DNA from: Pseudomonas sp. Irchel s3b2
GTDB lineage: Bacteria > Pseudomonadota > Gammaproteobacteria > Pseudomonadales > Pseudomonadaceae
DNA: 64,000 nucleotides
Assembly: GCF_900187445.1 (NCBI RefSeq)
Contig: NZ_FYEB01000002.1
Coordinates: 25,412 to 89,411, forward strand
Direction: 5' to 3'
Shown here: positions 27,970 to 37,082 of the stretch, in pieces
Numbering within the stretch: position 1 is the stretch's first letter
Layout of the letters: the number at the start of each line of letters is the position of its first letter
Position numbers and translations under genes: made by a program
The notes under the pieces: model-generated
Seen by the model: the letters and a program-made list of their open reading frames with translations, nothing else
Database searches by the model: none
Told to the model about the DNA's origin: nothing

Positions 27970-30088
27970 CTGGCCCCGCCATGTGCTTTGCCTGAGCCTC
28001 AGCCTGCCGTTGGGTTCGGCGCTGGCCTGCGGGCCGGACTTCCCCATGCGCCTGCTGGACAACCGTGGCCAGTCGCTGGCGGAACTGCCGGAAGGCAACT
28101 TCAACGTCGAGATCAACCGCCTCGGGCATCCCATCGCGGGACTGAAAAATGCCACCGCAGCCACCAACATTCCGGGGGACGGTTACGGCGATGCGCCGGA
28201 TTACGCGGGTCAGCGCAACACCGCCGAACAGGTCGGTCTGACGCCTGAACAGCAAGCGCTGGTGCAACAGCTGCGCAGCCTGACCGATGCCCGTCAGGTT
28301 GAAGAGCAAGGCTCGAATCTGCCGACCGAGCACATGTTCTATCTGGCGGGTGCTGTGGCGTTCAACGCCGGTGACCATGGTTTGGCCGCCGAATACTTTC
28401 AGAAGGTGCTGGCGCTGCCGGCGGATCAACGTGCGTTGCGCAGTACCTGGGCGGCTTACTCGTTGGGGCGGGCACTGTTTGCCATGAGTTCAGAGGCGGG
28501 CGCGGGTCCCGACCTGTTGGCTCAATCTCGAAAGGCTTTCGAGCAGACTCGTCAATTGAGTATCGACGGCTTCAGCGACCCGTTGGAGCTGGGTGTCGCC
28601 AGCCTCGGCGAAGAAGCGCGAGTAGCCCGCACTGCGGGTGATTGGGACAGCGCCATTGAACTCTACGCCACGCAGAACCTCCACGGTTCGGCAGTGGGTT
28701 ATAGCTCGCTGAAGCTGTTGATGGCCGATCTGGCGGCGATGCCTGACGATCAATTGGCCGGTTTGCTCAAGGGCAAAGCGGTGCAGCAACTGGTGACAGC
28801 GTCGTTGATCAGTCGACTGGGCTGGTCATTCGGTGATCAGCCGCCGAACGAACAGAAACTGATCAAGCTGCTGCAAAACAGCACCCGTGGCAGCCTGGAT
28901 AACGCTGATCGCCTGGCGGCGATGAATTATCAACAAGGCGATTACGCCAGCGCCAAAGCCTTCCTTGAGCTGGCCGGTGACGGCGGCCTCGCGTGGTGGC
29001 TGCGGGCCAAACTGGCGTTGCGTGATGGCGACAAAAACGCTGCCGCTGCGGCCTATGCCAAGGCAGCCCAGGCCTTCCCGCAGAACGAGTCTTGGGGCGA
29101 ACGACGGACCCCGGACTGGGATTACGAAACAGTGCAGCCCAAGTGCCGGGTCGACGGCGAAAGCGCGATCCTGGCCCTGCAGCGTGGGGATTATCTGCAA
29201 GCCTTTGATCAGCTCTATCGCAGCCAAAGCATTTACTGGTACGACGCAGCCACCGTGGCCGAGCGGGTGCTGACCCTCGATGAACTCAAGCAATACGTCG
29301 ACACTCAGGTGCCGGTACCGCCGCCGCTCAGCCAGCAGGATCGCGATAATTATGTGCCATTGCCGGTGGCTGCGAACCTGCGCAATTTGCTCGGGCGGCG
29401 CCTGCTGCGTGAAGAACGTTACGACGAAGCCCCGGCTTACTTCGACAACGTCGATCTGCAGAACAAGGCCAAGGCGTATGGGCAGTTGCGTCAGGAGGCG
29501 GACGCTGCCTGGTGGCCGACCAAACGTGCCGCGGCGTTGTTCAATGCCGCTGGGATGGCACGCCGATGGGGAATGGAGCTTCTCGGCTACGAAATGGCGC
29601 CGGATTACGCCACATTTGGTGGTAATTACAGCCTTGAGAGCCGTGAGCTAAAGGTCGGCCCGTTAGTGGCTGAAGATGAAGTCCTGCGTCAGCAAGCCAG
29701 CGCTGCTCAACCCGATGAGCGCTACCACTATCGTTATGTTGCAACGGCTTTGGCCAGTCGTGCTGCCGATAATCTGCCCCATACCAGCCAGGCTTTTGCG
29801 GCGGTGTTGTGTGCGGCGGCGGGGTGGAACACCAGCCTTGAAGAGGAAAGTGCCTTCTATCAACGCTATGTGAAAGAAGGCCCGTACGTGGATTGGGCGG
29901 AGAACTTCGGTCACCAATGCCCTTATCCCGACTTTGAAAACGCCAGCAAACGTTATGTCACCCAGGCCACCGATGCTACGCGTTCGATGCTGCGGCCCTA
30001 CAAGAAACCGGTGCAGGTAGGCGCTATTGTGGCGATCACGGCGGCGGCTTTGCTGCTGATCAGTCGCCGCCGCCGTAGAGCGCGATAA
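27956..30088 (+). CDS. Large exported TPR-like protein with C-terminal membrane anchor
   Basis: This 710-residue protein is read from ATG 27956, preceded by AAGGAGG. The signal peptide runs to SALACGPDFP. The middle is helical with TPR-like stretches (EHMFYLAGAVAFNAGDHGLAAEYFQKVLAL; SAKAFLELAG; NLLGRRLLREERYDEAPAYF), some broken here by loops. The C-terminus has one membrane helix (about 685-703, AIVAITAAALLLI) ending in a cluster of Arg. I do not recognise a function. It is coupled to the DUF3142 lipoprotein gene. Confidence 0.8.
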   Translation: MFTRNWPRHVLCLSLSLPLGSALACGPDFPMRLLDNRGQSLAELPEGNFNVEINRLGHPIAGLKNATAATNIPGDGYGDAPDYAGQRNTAEQVGLTPEQQALVQQLRSLTDARQVEEQGSNLPTEHMFYLAGAVAFNAGDHGLAAEYFQKVLALPADQRALRSTWAAYSLGRALFAMSSEAGAGPDLLAQSRKAFEQTRQLSIDGFSDPLELGVASLGEEARVARTAGDWDSAIELYATQNLHGSAVGYSSLKLLMADLAAMPDDQLAGLLKGKAVQQLVTASLISRLGWSFGDQPPNEQKLIKLLQNSTRGSLDNADRLAAMNYQQGDYASAKAFLELAGDGGLAWWLRAKLALRDGDKNAAAAAYAKAAQAFPQNESWGERRTPDWDYETVQPKCRVDGESAILALQRGDYLQAFDQLYRSQSIYWYDAATVAERVLTLDELKQYVDTQVPVPPPLSQQDRDNYVPLPVAANLRNLLGRRLLREERYDEAPAYFDNVDLQNKAKAYGQLRQEADAAWWPTKRAAALFNAAGMARRWGMELLGYEMAPDYATFGGNYSLESRELKVGPLVAEDEVLRQQASAAQPDERYHYRYVATALASRAADNLPHTSQAFAAVLCAAAGWNTSLEEESAFYQRYVKEGPYVDWAENFGHQCPYPDFENASKRYVTQATDATRSMLRPYKKPVQVGAIVAITAAALLLISRRRRRAR

Positions 30089-30098
30089 CCCTCAAGCC

Positions 30099-30728
30099 TC
30101 AAGCCTGCTGCACAAAGGTCAGCCGCACCGCGAAGCCAATCAGCAGGCTACCGAACAACCACTGCTGCACCCGCTGGGCCGAGGGACTGCGTTGCAGCCA
30201 GCGGCCCAGTGCGGCGCCGACCAGCGCGTAGGCGCTGTCGAACAACAACCCGACACCGACCAGCATCACGCCCAGTGTCGCAAATTGCGCGAGCACTGGC
30301 CCGGCATGCGGCTCAATGAACTGGGGCAACAGCACCGAACAGAACAGCAGCGCCTTGGGGTTAAGCAGGTTGGTCAGCAAACCGCGCTGGATCGCCTCGC
30401 GCCAATGCGGTTTTTCGGTGGTTGCGTCGGAACCGCTCAAGCCAGGCAGCATCGTGGTGCGCAGGCACTGAATGCCGATCCACAGCAGGTACGCGGCCCC
30501 GACCAGGCGCACCACGTCAAAAGTCCAGGGCGCCGTCTTGAACAGCGCCGCCAAACCCAACGCCGCCAAGGCCACATGACAACCACGCGCCACGCCCAGC
30601 CCCAACGCCGTGGCCAGCGCCGCGCCTTTGCCCTGACGTGCGCCGGTCTGCAGCAGCAGAATCATGTCCGGGCCGGGCAACAGGTACACCACCGCCAGTG
30701 CCATGAAAAACAGCCAGAGTCCTGCCAT
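30099..30728 (-). CDS. LysE/RhtB-family amino-acid exporter
   Basis: The 209-residue protein has six hydrophobic segments and the family N-terminal motif LLPGPDMILLLQTGARQGK. It exports amino acids or related small molecules through the inner membrane. ATG 30728 (MAGLWLFFMAL) is preferred over 30740. It diverges from an Lrp-type regulator gene, a common regulator-exporter pair, so export is likely induced by the amino acid that regulator senses. Confidence 0.9.
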   Translation of the reverse strand: MAGLWLFFMALAVVYLLPGPDMILLLQTGARQGKGAALATALGLGVARGCHVALAALGLAALFKTAPWTFDVVRLVGAAYLLWIGIQCLRTTMLPGLSGSDATTEKPHWREAIQRGLLTNLLNPKALLFCSVLLPQFIEPHAGPVLAQFATLGVMLVGVGLLFDSAYALVGAALGRWLQRSPSAQRVQQWLFGSLLIGFAVRLTFVQQA

Positions 30729-30873
30729 GTTGCACCCCATTCGTTGTCGATTTGGTGGGATCAGTCTATGGCTGAAGAGCAGGGCAGGTGGTTGCGTAGT
30801 CAGCTTCTAAAGCTTCCATATTTGGCATAACCTGCCACTTTATGATGATCTAACCATCGGGATCTGCCAAACC

Positions 30874-31347
30874 ATGAAACTGGACGCCTACGACCGCAAG
30901 ATTCTCGCGGCGCTGCAACGGGACGGACGCCTGAGCAACGTGCAATTGGCTGACGAAATCGGTTTGTCTGCCTCGCCTTGTTTGCGTCGGGTACGGATGC
31001 TGGAAGAGGCGGGAGTGATTCGCGGCTATCAGGCCAATCTGGATCGAGATGAAGTGGGCCTTGGGCTGACAGTGTTTGTCGGGGTCAAAGTCGAACGACA
31101 CAACGATGAACAGGCCGAAGCCTTTCGCCTGGCCGTGACGGCATTGCCTGAGGTGGTTTCGGCGTTCCTGGTGTCAGGAGAGTCGGATTTTCTGCTGCAA
31201 GTGGTGGTGCCGGATTTGCGCGCCTATGACCGTTTTCTCACCGGGCGACTGCTGAAGTTGCCGGGTGTGAGCGACATCCGCAGCAACTTTGCGATTCACA
31301 CGGTGAAGACGCCAGGGGCATTGCCGTTGGAGCATTTGCCGCTTTAG
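30874..31347 (+). CDS. Lrp/AsnC-family transcriptional regulator
   Basis: The 157-residue length is standard. The N-terminal helix-turn-helix (ILAALQRDGRLSNVQLADEIGLSASPCLRRVRMLEEAG) spans about 9-48. The C-terminal RAM effector domain spans about 70-145 (VVSAFLVSGESDFLLQVV). It is divergent from the LysE exporter, separated by 145 bp, and probably controls it. Confidence 0.93.
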   Translation: MKLDAYDRKILAALQRDGRLSNVQLADEIGLSASPCLRRVRMLEEAGVIRGYQANLDRDEVGLGLTVFVGVKVERHNDEQAEAFRLAVTALPEVVSAFLVSGESDFLLQVVVPDLRAYDRFLTGRLLKLPGVSDIRSNFAIHTVKTPGALPLEHLPL

Positions 31348-31357
31348 ACCGAGTCAG

Positions 31358-31388
31358 GATCGTTCCCATGCTCTGCGTGGGAACGATC
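31358..31388. repeat. 11-bp perfect hairpin after the Lrp gene
   Basis: GATCGTTCCCA (31358-31368) pairs with TGGGAACGATC (31378-31388) around a nine-base loop. There is no T run, so it is either a short Pseudomonas extragenic repeat or a weak bidirectional end for the converging Lrp and lpd transcripts. Confidence 0.75.
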
Positions 31389-31421
31389 AAGCGGTAGACC
31401 AGCTGCCGCCAATCTCCGGCC

Positions 31422-32822
31422 CTACATCTGCGTCGCCATCCCCTCCACATCCATTGCCGCCTGGCGCAAGGCTTCGGAGCGGGTCGGGTGGGGATGACAG
31501 GTCAGGGCGATGTCTTCGGCCGAGGCGCTGAACTCCATGGCCACGCAATATTCGCTAATCATTTCACTGACGCTGGGGCCCACAAGGTGCACGCCGAGGA
31601 CTTCGTCGGTGCGCTCATCGGCCAATACTTTGGCGAAGCCTTCGGTTTCATGGTTGATCTTCGCCCGGCTGTTGGCGGTGAAGGGAAATTTGCCGACCTT
31701 ATAGGCGCGACCTTCGGCCTTCAGCTGTTCTTCGGTCTTACCGACGCTGGCCAACTCCGGTTTGGTGTAGATCACGCTGGGGATCAGGTCGTAATTGACC
31801 TCCCCGGCCTTGCCGACGATCTGTTCTATGCAGGCCATGGCTTCGTCTTCGGCCTTGTGGGCGAGCATTGGCCCCGACGTCACATCACCGATAACCCAGA
31901 CGCCAGCGGCCTCGGTGCGGTGGCCCTTATTGGCGAGCATCCCGCGTTTGTCCGTGGCGAGACCGACGTTTTCCAACCCCAAGCCTTGGGTATAAGGGCG
32001 TCGACCAATGGCCACCAACACGTAATCGGCTTCAAGTAACTCGGCGGTGCCACCCGCGGCCGGTTCGACGCTGAGCTGAACACCGCTCGCCGATGTCGTG
32101 GCGCTGGTGACTTTGGAACTCAACTTGAAGCTGATGCCTTGCTTGCTCAATGAGCGCTGAAGGGCCTTGCCCGCTTCGCCATCTACACCGGGGCAGATCC
32201 GATCGAGAAATTCGACCACCGTCACCTGAGCACCCAGGCGCCGCCATACCGAGCCCAACTCCAGGCCGATCACCCCGGCACCGATCACCACCAGGTGCTT
32301 CGGTACTTCGTTCAGCGACAGGGCGCCCGTGGAGTCGAGGATGCGTTTGTTATCGATGTCCACGCCGGGCAGGGGAGTGGGTTCGGAACCGGTGGCGATA
32401 ACGATGTCCTTGGCGCTCAGCTCTGTCTTGACGCCCTGGCTGTCGGTCACCGTGACTTTGCCCGGCCCGTCGATGTGGCCCCAGCCCTTGATCCAGTCGA
32501 CTTTATTTTTGCGAAACAGAAACTCGATGCCCTTGGTCAGCCCGGTAACGCTTTCATCCTTTTGTTTCATCATTTGAGCAAGGTTGAGGACAGGTTTGAC
32601 CTCAATCCCCAGGTTGGCGAATTCCGCCCCCATAGCCGCATCGTAGAGTTCGGAGGCATGCAGCAGGGCTTTGGACGGCATGCAGCCAACATTCAGGCAG
32701 GTCCCGCCCAGAGTGGCACGGCCTTCCACGCACGCCGCTTTCAGACCCAATTGGCCGGCGCGGATCGCTGCGTTATAACCGCCGGGGCCTGCGCCCATAA
32801 TCACGACGTCATAGGTGCTCAT
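31422..32822 (-). CDS. lpdA: Dihydrolipoyl dehydrogenase
   Basis: The 466-residue FAD enzyme reoxidises dihydrolipoamide of 2-oxoacid dehydrogenase or glycine-cleavage complexes. It has the FAD loop GAGPGGYNAAIRAGQLG, the redox disulfide CLNVGC in GGTCLNVGCMPSKALL, an NAD loop VIGAGVIGLELGSV, and the catalytic His-Glu pair in CHPHPTRSE. No E1 or E2 gene is adjacent, so it is a stand-alone copy, like P. aeruginosa lpd3. It diverges from the SPFH/ATPase operon. Confidence 0.95.
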   Translation of the reverse strand: MSTYDVVIMGAGPGGYNAAIRAGQLGLKAACVEGRATLGGTCLNVGCMPSKALLHASELYDAAMGAEFANLGIEVKPVLNLAQMMKQKDESVTGLTKGIEFLFRKNKVDWIKGWGHIDGPGKVTVTDSQGVKTELSAKDIVIATGSEPTPLPGVDIDNKRILDSTGALSLNEVPKHLVVIGAGVIGLELGSVWRRLGAQVTVVEFLDRICPGVDGEAGKALQRSLSKQGISFKLSSKVTSATTSASGVQLSVEPAAGGTAELLEADYVLVAIGRRPYTQGLGLENVGLATDKRGMLANKGHRTEAAGVWVIGDVTSGPMLAHKAEDEAMACIEQIVGKAGEVNYDLIPSVIYTKPELASVGKTEEQLKAEGRAYKVGKFPFTANSRAKINHETEGFAKVLADERTDEVLGVHLVGPSVSEMISEYCVAMEFSASAEDIALTCHPHPTRSEALRQAAMDVEGMATQM

Positions 32823-32983
32823 TGTGGTACTCCTGATGAAAGGGTGCAGGATCGATAAAAGTAGCCTTCGATAAAAATTACGAACGTAATATGTACGTTT
32901 CGAGCCATTTCGGTCAAGGCTTCAGCTTGGCGACAGGTTCAGCGCTTTTGGATAGAGCGATTTACGACGAATATTTCACCACT

Positions 32984-33002
32984 TTCGTTATATCGTAACG
33001 AA
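32984..33002. promoter_or_regulatory. Palindromic operator-like site, Zur-like, before the SPFH/ATPase operon
   Basis: TTCGTTA-TATCG-TAACGAA is a perfect 7-5-7 inverted repeat ending 24 bp before the first SPFH gene. On the same axis it matches the Zur-box form TGTTATA-N-TATAACA at 10 of 14 fixed positions. It is therefore a weak Zur candidate or the site of another dyad-binding regulator. ATTACG-AA-CGTAAT at 32878-32891 is a second dyad nearer lpd. Confidence 0.45.
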
Positions 33003-33025
33003 TTGCGATGTGAGGCTGGGATGGT

Positions 33026-34990
33026 ATGCAAGTCGATCTCGAAGGCGATGGGGCACAAATAGCAGCGCTACCGCGCTTTCAGCAGGCGGTCATCCAAGGA
33101 CGTCGATTGCGACAATTGGCAATCGGTTTGGGTGCCTTGGCTGGCACAGGGTTGGTGCTGGCGTTTTTTGTCGGTCTGTTTGCGCCGCAGTCGCTTTGGC
33201 CGGCGTTGCTGGTCAATCAGAGCGCCGGTTTGTTGGTGTTGGTTGCTGGCCTGCAATCGTCTTGGTGGGTAACGCAGTGGCGCGCACGGGCGATGAATCC
33301 GGCCGTGTTGGTGCCGGTGGTTGTCGCTGAAGAAGTTATTGCCGGCGAAGGCTGGTACGAGCGGTTGCTGGACCGGATCAGTCAGCGTTGGTTGCGCTTG
33401 CTGGGGCAGATCGGTGCACCGACGCTTTGGCTTGGCGGCTGGGCGTTGTTGACGTTGTACAGCGTCGGGCAAGTCTGGAATCTGACCTTGCCGCCCGCTG
33501 CGCTGGGGTTGTCGGCCAGTGTCGGCGCCGCGCTGTCGTTGCTGCTGGCTTTCGGTTTGCTGGTGCTGGAACGGCAACTGGCGCAGGAAAACGCCGCCCA
33601 GTGGCCCGAAGCAGGGTCGTTGGCGCAGCTGACGCGGGTCGCGATTATTTGCCTGGTGCTCAGCGCCCTGTGTTTGTTGCTCGGCAGCGAAACATCGGTC
33701 TGGCCGGTGCGTCTGGCGGTGCTGATTGGTTTGCTGCCGGGGCTGGTCGCCGTGGAGTTGCTGCTGCGCGCCGTGTTGTCGCTGTTCAGTCCCCGTCGCG
33801 AACAACTTGAACCGGCTTTGCTGGCGCGAAGTTTTGTCGCCGACATGCTGCGCTGGCCGCCGCAACCCCTGCTGGCGTTGCAGCATGAGTTGCACAACCG
33901 CTTCGGTATCGACCTGCGACAAATTTGGGCTTTCACCTACATGCGTCGGGCGTTTTTGCCGGTGCTGGCGGTGGTGGCAATTGTTGGTTGGTCGCTTACC
34001 GGCATTCATGAAATACCGCTGCAAGGGCGCGGCATCTACGAGCGTTTTGGCAAACCGGTGGAAGTTTTCGGTCCTGGTCTGCACGCCGGTTTGCCATGGC
34101 CGCTGGGTCGCGTGCTGAGCGTCGAGAACGGTGTGGTCCACGAGTTGGCCACCAGCGTGGGCGAAACGTCGGCCCCGATCGAGGCCGAACCTGCCGAAGG
34201 CCCGGCACCGGCGATTGCCAATCGCTTATGGGACGCCAGCCATGTGAATGATAAATCCCAAGTCATCGCCAGCAGCCGCGCCGACAAACAAAGCTTCCAG
34301 ATCATCAATATGGACGTGCGCTTCGTCTATCGCATCGGCCTGAGCGATCAGGCGGCGCTGGCCGCAACCTACAACAGCGTCGACGTGCCAACGCTGATCC
34401 GCAGCACCGCCAGCCGTATTCTGGTTCACGATTTCGCCTCGCAAACCCTCGATGGTTTACTCGGCGAGGACAGGGTAGGGCTCGCCGAAGAGATCGGTCG
34501 TGCTGTGCAGGCTGACCTGCAAAAACTCGACAGCGGCGTGGAAATTCTTGCCACGGTGGTCGAGGCGATTCACCCGCCAGCGGGAGCGGCCAACGCCTAT
34601 CACGGTGTGCAAGCGGCGCAGATTGGTGCCCAGGCATTGATCTCCCGTGAGCGCGGTGCCGCGGCGGAGGCGACCAACCAGGCACAGTTGCAGGCCAGCA
34701 TCGCTCACGATCAAGCCACGGCCAATGCCCATGAAATCAACTCGATCGCTCAGGCCGCCGACCTGAAATTTGCCGCCGAGCGAAAGGCTTATTCCAACGC
34801 CGGCCAGGCCTTTGTGCTGGAGCAATACCTCAGTCAACTGACCCAAGGTTTGGCCAACGCCAAGCTGCTGGTTCTCGATCATCGTCTGGGCGGCAGCGGT
34901 AATGCGCCGACCATCGATCTACGTACATTCACGCTGCCGGCTGATCCTGCGCCGCCGCGTAATACCGTTCAGCCAGGAGCCGTCCATTGA
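33026..34990 (+). CDS. HflK-like SPFH protein with multi-spanning N-terminal domain
   Basis: The 654-residue protein has about six to eight membrane segments in residues 25-265, a further one at about 310-330, then an SPFH domain (about 333-520; IPLQGRGIYERFGKPVEVFGPGLHAGLPWP) and a long Ala/Gln-rich coiled-coil tail. Classical HflK is about 400 residues with one membrane helix, so the front part is extra. The first gene of a four-gene chain; its stop overlaps the next start. Membrane scaffolding of the downstream P-type ATPase is an inference from the operon. Confidence 0.85.
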   Translation: MQVDLEGDGAQIAALPRFQQAVIQGRRLRQLAIGLGALAGTGLVLAFFVGLFAPQSLWPALLVNQSAGLLVLVAGLQSSWWVTQWRARAMNPAVLVPVVVAEEVIAGEGWYERLLDRISQRWLRLLGQIGAPTLWLGGWALLTLYSVGQVWNLTLPPAALGLSASVGAALSLLLAFGLLVLERQLAQENAAQWPEAGSLAQLTRVAIICLVLSALCLLLGSETSVWPVRLAVLIGLLPGLVAVELLLRAVLSLFSPRREQLEPALLARSFVADMLRWPPQPLLALQHELHNRFGIDLRQIWAFTYMRRAFLPVLAVVAIVGWSLTGIHEIPLQGRGIYERFGKPVEVFGPGLHAGLPWPLGRVLSVENGVVHELATSVGETSAPIEAEPAEGPAPAIANRLWDASHVNDKSQVIASSRADKQSFQIINMDVRFVYRIGLSDQAALAATYNSVDVPTLIRSTASRILVHDFASQTLDGLLGEDRVGLAEEIGRAVQADLQKLDSGVEILATVVEAIHPPAGAANAYHGVQAAQIGAQALISRERGAAAEATNQAQLQASIAHDQATANAHEINSIAQAADLKFAAERKAYSNAGQAFVLEQYLSQLTQGLANAKLLVLDHRLGGSGNAPTIDLRTFTLPADPAPPRNTVQPGAVH

Positions 34991-36027
34991 GCCAGCCGAC
35001 AACGCACGATCACGATGACCACGCCGGCCACGATCACGGCCATGGCGGACATCACCACGGCCATCACCATCATCACCACGGCGATCCGTACGAAGCTGGC
35101 CCTTTCCCGTGGCGCCGAATGGGTTGGGCGGCGCTGCTGCTGGCGTTTGCGATTGCGGCGGCGAGCCTGGTGCAAGTGCGCTCGGGGGAGGCTACGGTCA
35201 TCACTCGCTTCGGCAATCCATCGCGGGTATTGCTGGAGCCGGGTCTTGGCTGGCGCTGGCCGGCACCGTTCGAGGCGGCGATTCCGGTGGATCTACGGCT
35301 GCGTACCACCTCCAGCGGTTTGCAGGACGTGGGCACGCGCGATGGTCTGCGCATCATCGTGCAAGCCTACGTGGCCTGGCAGGTGCAGGGTGATCCCGAC
35401 AACGTGCAACGCTTCATGCGCGCTGTACAGAATCAGCCGGACGAAGCGGCGCGGCAGATCCGCACTTTTGTAGGCTCGGCGCTGGAAACCACCGCCAGCA
35501 GTTTCGATCTGGCCAACCTGGTGAACACCGATGCCAACCAAGTACGCATCGCCGATTTTGAAGCGCAGCTGCGTCAGCAGATCGATCAGCAGTTGCTCAC
35601 CACTTATGGCGTGCGCGTGCTGCAAGTCGGCATCGAGCGTTTGACCCTGCCGTCGGTGACGCTCACCGCGACGGTCGATCGTATGCGCGCCGAGCGTGAA
35701 ACCATCGCCACTGAACGCACGGCCATCGGCAAGCGTGAAGCTGCACAAATTCGCTCTGCAGCCGAGCGTGATGCGCGAATCGTGCAAGCCGATGCGACAG
35801 CGAAAGCTGCGGACATCGAAGCCCAATCCCGCGTCGAAGCCGCGCAGATTTACGGCCGTGCTTACGCTGGTTCGCCGCAACTCTACAACTTGCTGCGCTC
35901 TCTCGACACCTTGGGCACCATCGTCACGCCGGGCACCAAACTGATTTTACGTACCGATGCCGCACCGTTCCGGGTGTTAGTTGACGGTCCGCCGACCCTC
36001 GATAACAAGTCCGGGTCGCAACCATGA
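34987..36027 (+). CDS. HflK-like SPFH protein with His-rich N-terminus
   Basis: The 346-residue protein starts at TTG 34987, overlapping the previous TGA; no ATG lies before the membrane helix. Residues 7-31 are almost all His, Asp and Gly (16 His), a metal-binding sequence. A membrane helix follows at about 46-64. The SPFH domain (VRSGEATVITRFGNPSRVLLEPGLGWRWPAP) and an Ala/Glu-rich coiled coil (about 230-290) complete it. It faces the periplasm if oriented as HflK, which would put the His tail in the cytoplasm. The His tail suggests that it buffers or delivers metal to the ATPase two genes downstream. Confidence 0.85.
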   Translation: MSQPTTHDHDDHAGHDHGHGGHHHGHHHHHHGDPYEAGPFPWRRMGWAALLLAFAIAAASLVQVRSGEATVITRFGNPSRVLLEPGLGWRWPAPFEAAIPVDLRLRTTSSGLQDVGTRDGLRIIVQAYVAWQVQGDPDNVQRFMRAVQNQPDEAARQIRTFVGSALETTASSFDLANLVNTDANQVRIADFEAQLRQQIDQQLLTTYGVRVLQVGIERLTLPSVTLTATVDRMRAERETIATERTAIGKREAAQIRSAAERDARIVQADATAKAADIEAQSRVEAAQIYGRAYAGSPQLYNLLRSLDTLGTIVTPGTKLILRTDAAPFRVLVDGPPTLDNKSGSQP

Positions 36028-37082
36028 AATTAGTTCCACGTGGAACACATGAGTTGAGCAGCCCCTGGATTCAGGCCGGGCGCTTGGCTTTTTTGGCACT
36101 GTACGCCGTGACTGTGCTGGCTGCTTTGGCGTGGGCATTCTCAAATGTGCGGCAGATCGACCCGCAAAATCGTGCCGTGGTGCTGCACTTCGGCGCACTG
36201 GATCGCATTCAAAATGCCGGTTTGTTGTTGGCATGGCCGCGCCCGTTTGAGCAGGTGATCTTGTTGCCGGCGGCGGATCGGGTGATCGAGCGTCGGGTGG
36301 AAAATCTGCTGCGCACCGATGCTGCATTGCAGGCGGACCGAGTGGCGAGTTTCGCTACGCCCATCAGCGATGCGCTCGCCGGCTCCGGTTATTTGTTGAC
36401 TGGTGATGCAGGCGTCGTGCAACTGGATGTGCGGGTGTTCTACAAAGTCACCGAGCCGTATGCCTTTGTTCTTCAGGGCGAACATGTGCTGCCGGCGCTG
36501 GATCGACTGGTGACCCGCAGTGCTGTGGCGCTCACCGCCGCACGAGATCTGGACACCATTCTGGTGGCTCGACCGGAACTGATCGGTGCCGACAATCAGG
36601 CCGCTGAGCGCCGCGAACGTCTACGCGGCGATCTGGTGCGGGGCATCAATCAGCGCTTGGCCGAACTGACGGCGACCGGGCAGGGGTTGGGCATTGAAGT
36701 GGCGCGGGTCGATGTGCAATCGAGTCTGCCCGGCCCGGCGGTGAACGCGTTCAACGCAGTATTAACCGCCAGCCAACAGGCCGACAAAGCCGTGGCCAAC
36801 GCGCGCACTGAAGCCGAGAAGCTGACTCAGTCGGCCAACGAACAAGCCGACCGCACGCTGCAAGTGGCTCACGCCCAAGCCAGCGAACGCCTGGCCAAAG
36901 CCTCTGCCGACACCGCCACGGTGCTGAGTTTGGCCAAGGCGCAACAGCAAGGCACCGATCCGCAAATGCTGCTGCGTATTTACCGTGAGCGGATGCCGAA
37001 GATTCTCGGTCAGGCTGGTTCGGTGACCACGGTCGATCCGAAAGACGATTCCCGCCTGATCATTCAGGGAGCTACGCAATGA
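36024..37082 (+). CDS. HflC-like SPFH protein
   Basis: The 352-residue protein has one membrane helix at about 20-41 and an SPFH domain (NVRQIDPQNRAVVLHFGALDRIQNAGLLLAWP). A coiled coil (about 240-310) and a C-terminal tail ending SRLIIQGATQ follow. It probably forms a hetero-oligomeric ring with the two HflK-like neighbours, as HflK and HflC do. A perfect parS-like 16-mer covers codons 3-8. Start and stop both overlap the neighbouring genes by four bases (ATGA). Confidence 0.85.
   Translation: MKLVPRGTHELSSPWIQAGRLAFLALYAVTVLAALAWAFSNVRQIDPQNRAVVLHFGALDRIQNAGLLLAWPRPFEQVILLPAADRVIERRVENLLRTDAALQADRVASFATPISDALAGSGYLLTGDAGVVQLDVRVFYKVTEPYAFVLQGEHVLPALDRLVTRSAVALTAARDLDTILVARPELIGADNQAAERRERLRGDLVRGINQRLAELTATGQGLGIEVARVDVQSSLPGPAVNAFNAVLTASQQADKAVANARTEAEKLTQSANEQADRTLQVAHAQASERLAKASADTATVLSLAKAQQQGTDPQMLLRIYRERMPKILGQAGSVTTVDPKDDSRLIIQGATQ
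36032..36047. other. parS-like chromosome partition site (copy 1)
   Basis: AGTTCCACGTGGAACA contains the perfect 14-bp palindrome GTTCCACGTGGAAC. Pseudomonas ParB binds parS sites of the form TGTTCCACGTGGAAC plus one base, all clustered near oriC. The reverse strand here reads TGTTCCACGTGGAACT. The same 16-mer recurs at 46167-46182. Confidence 0.8.

Noticed and set aside
31358..31388. Rho-independent terminator after the Lrp gene
   Set aside because: The stem is good but no T run follows on either strand, so I list it as a repeat.
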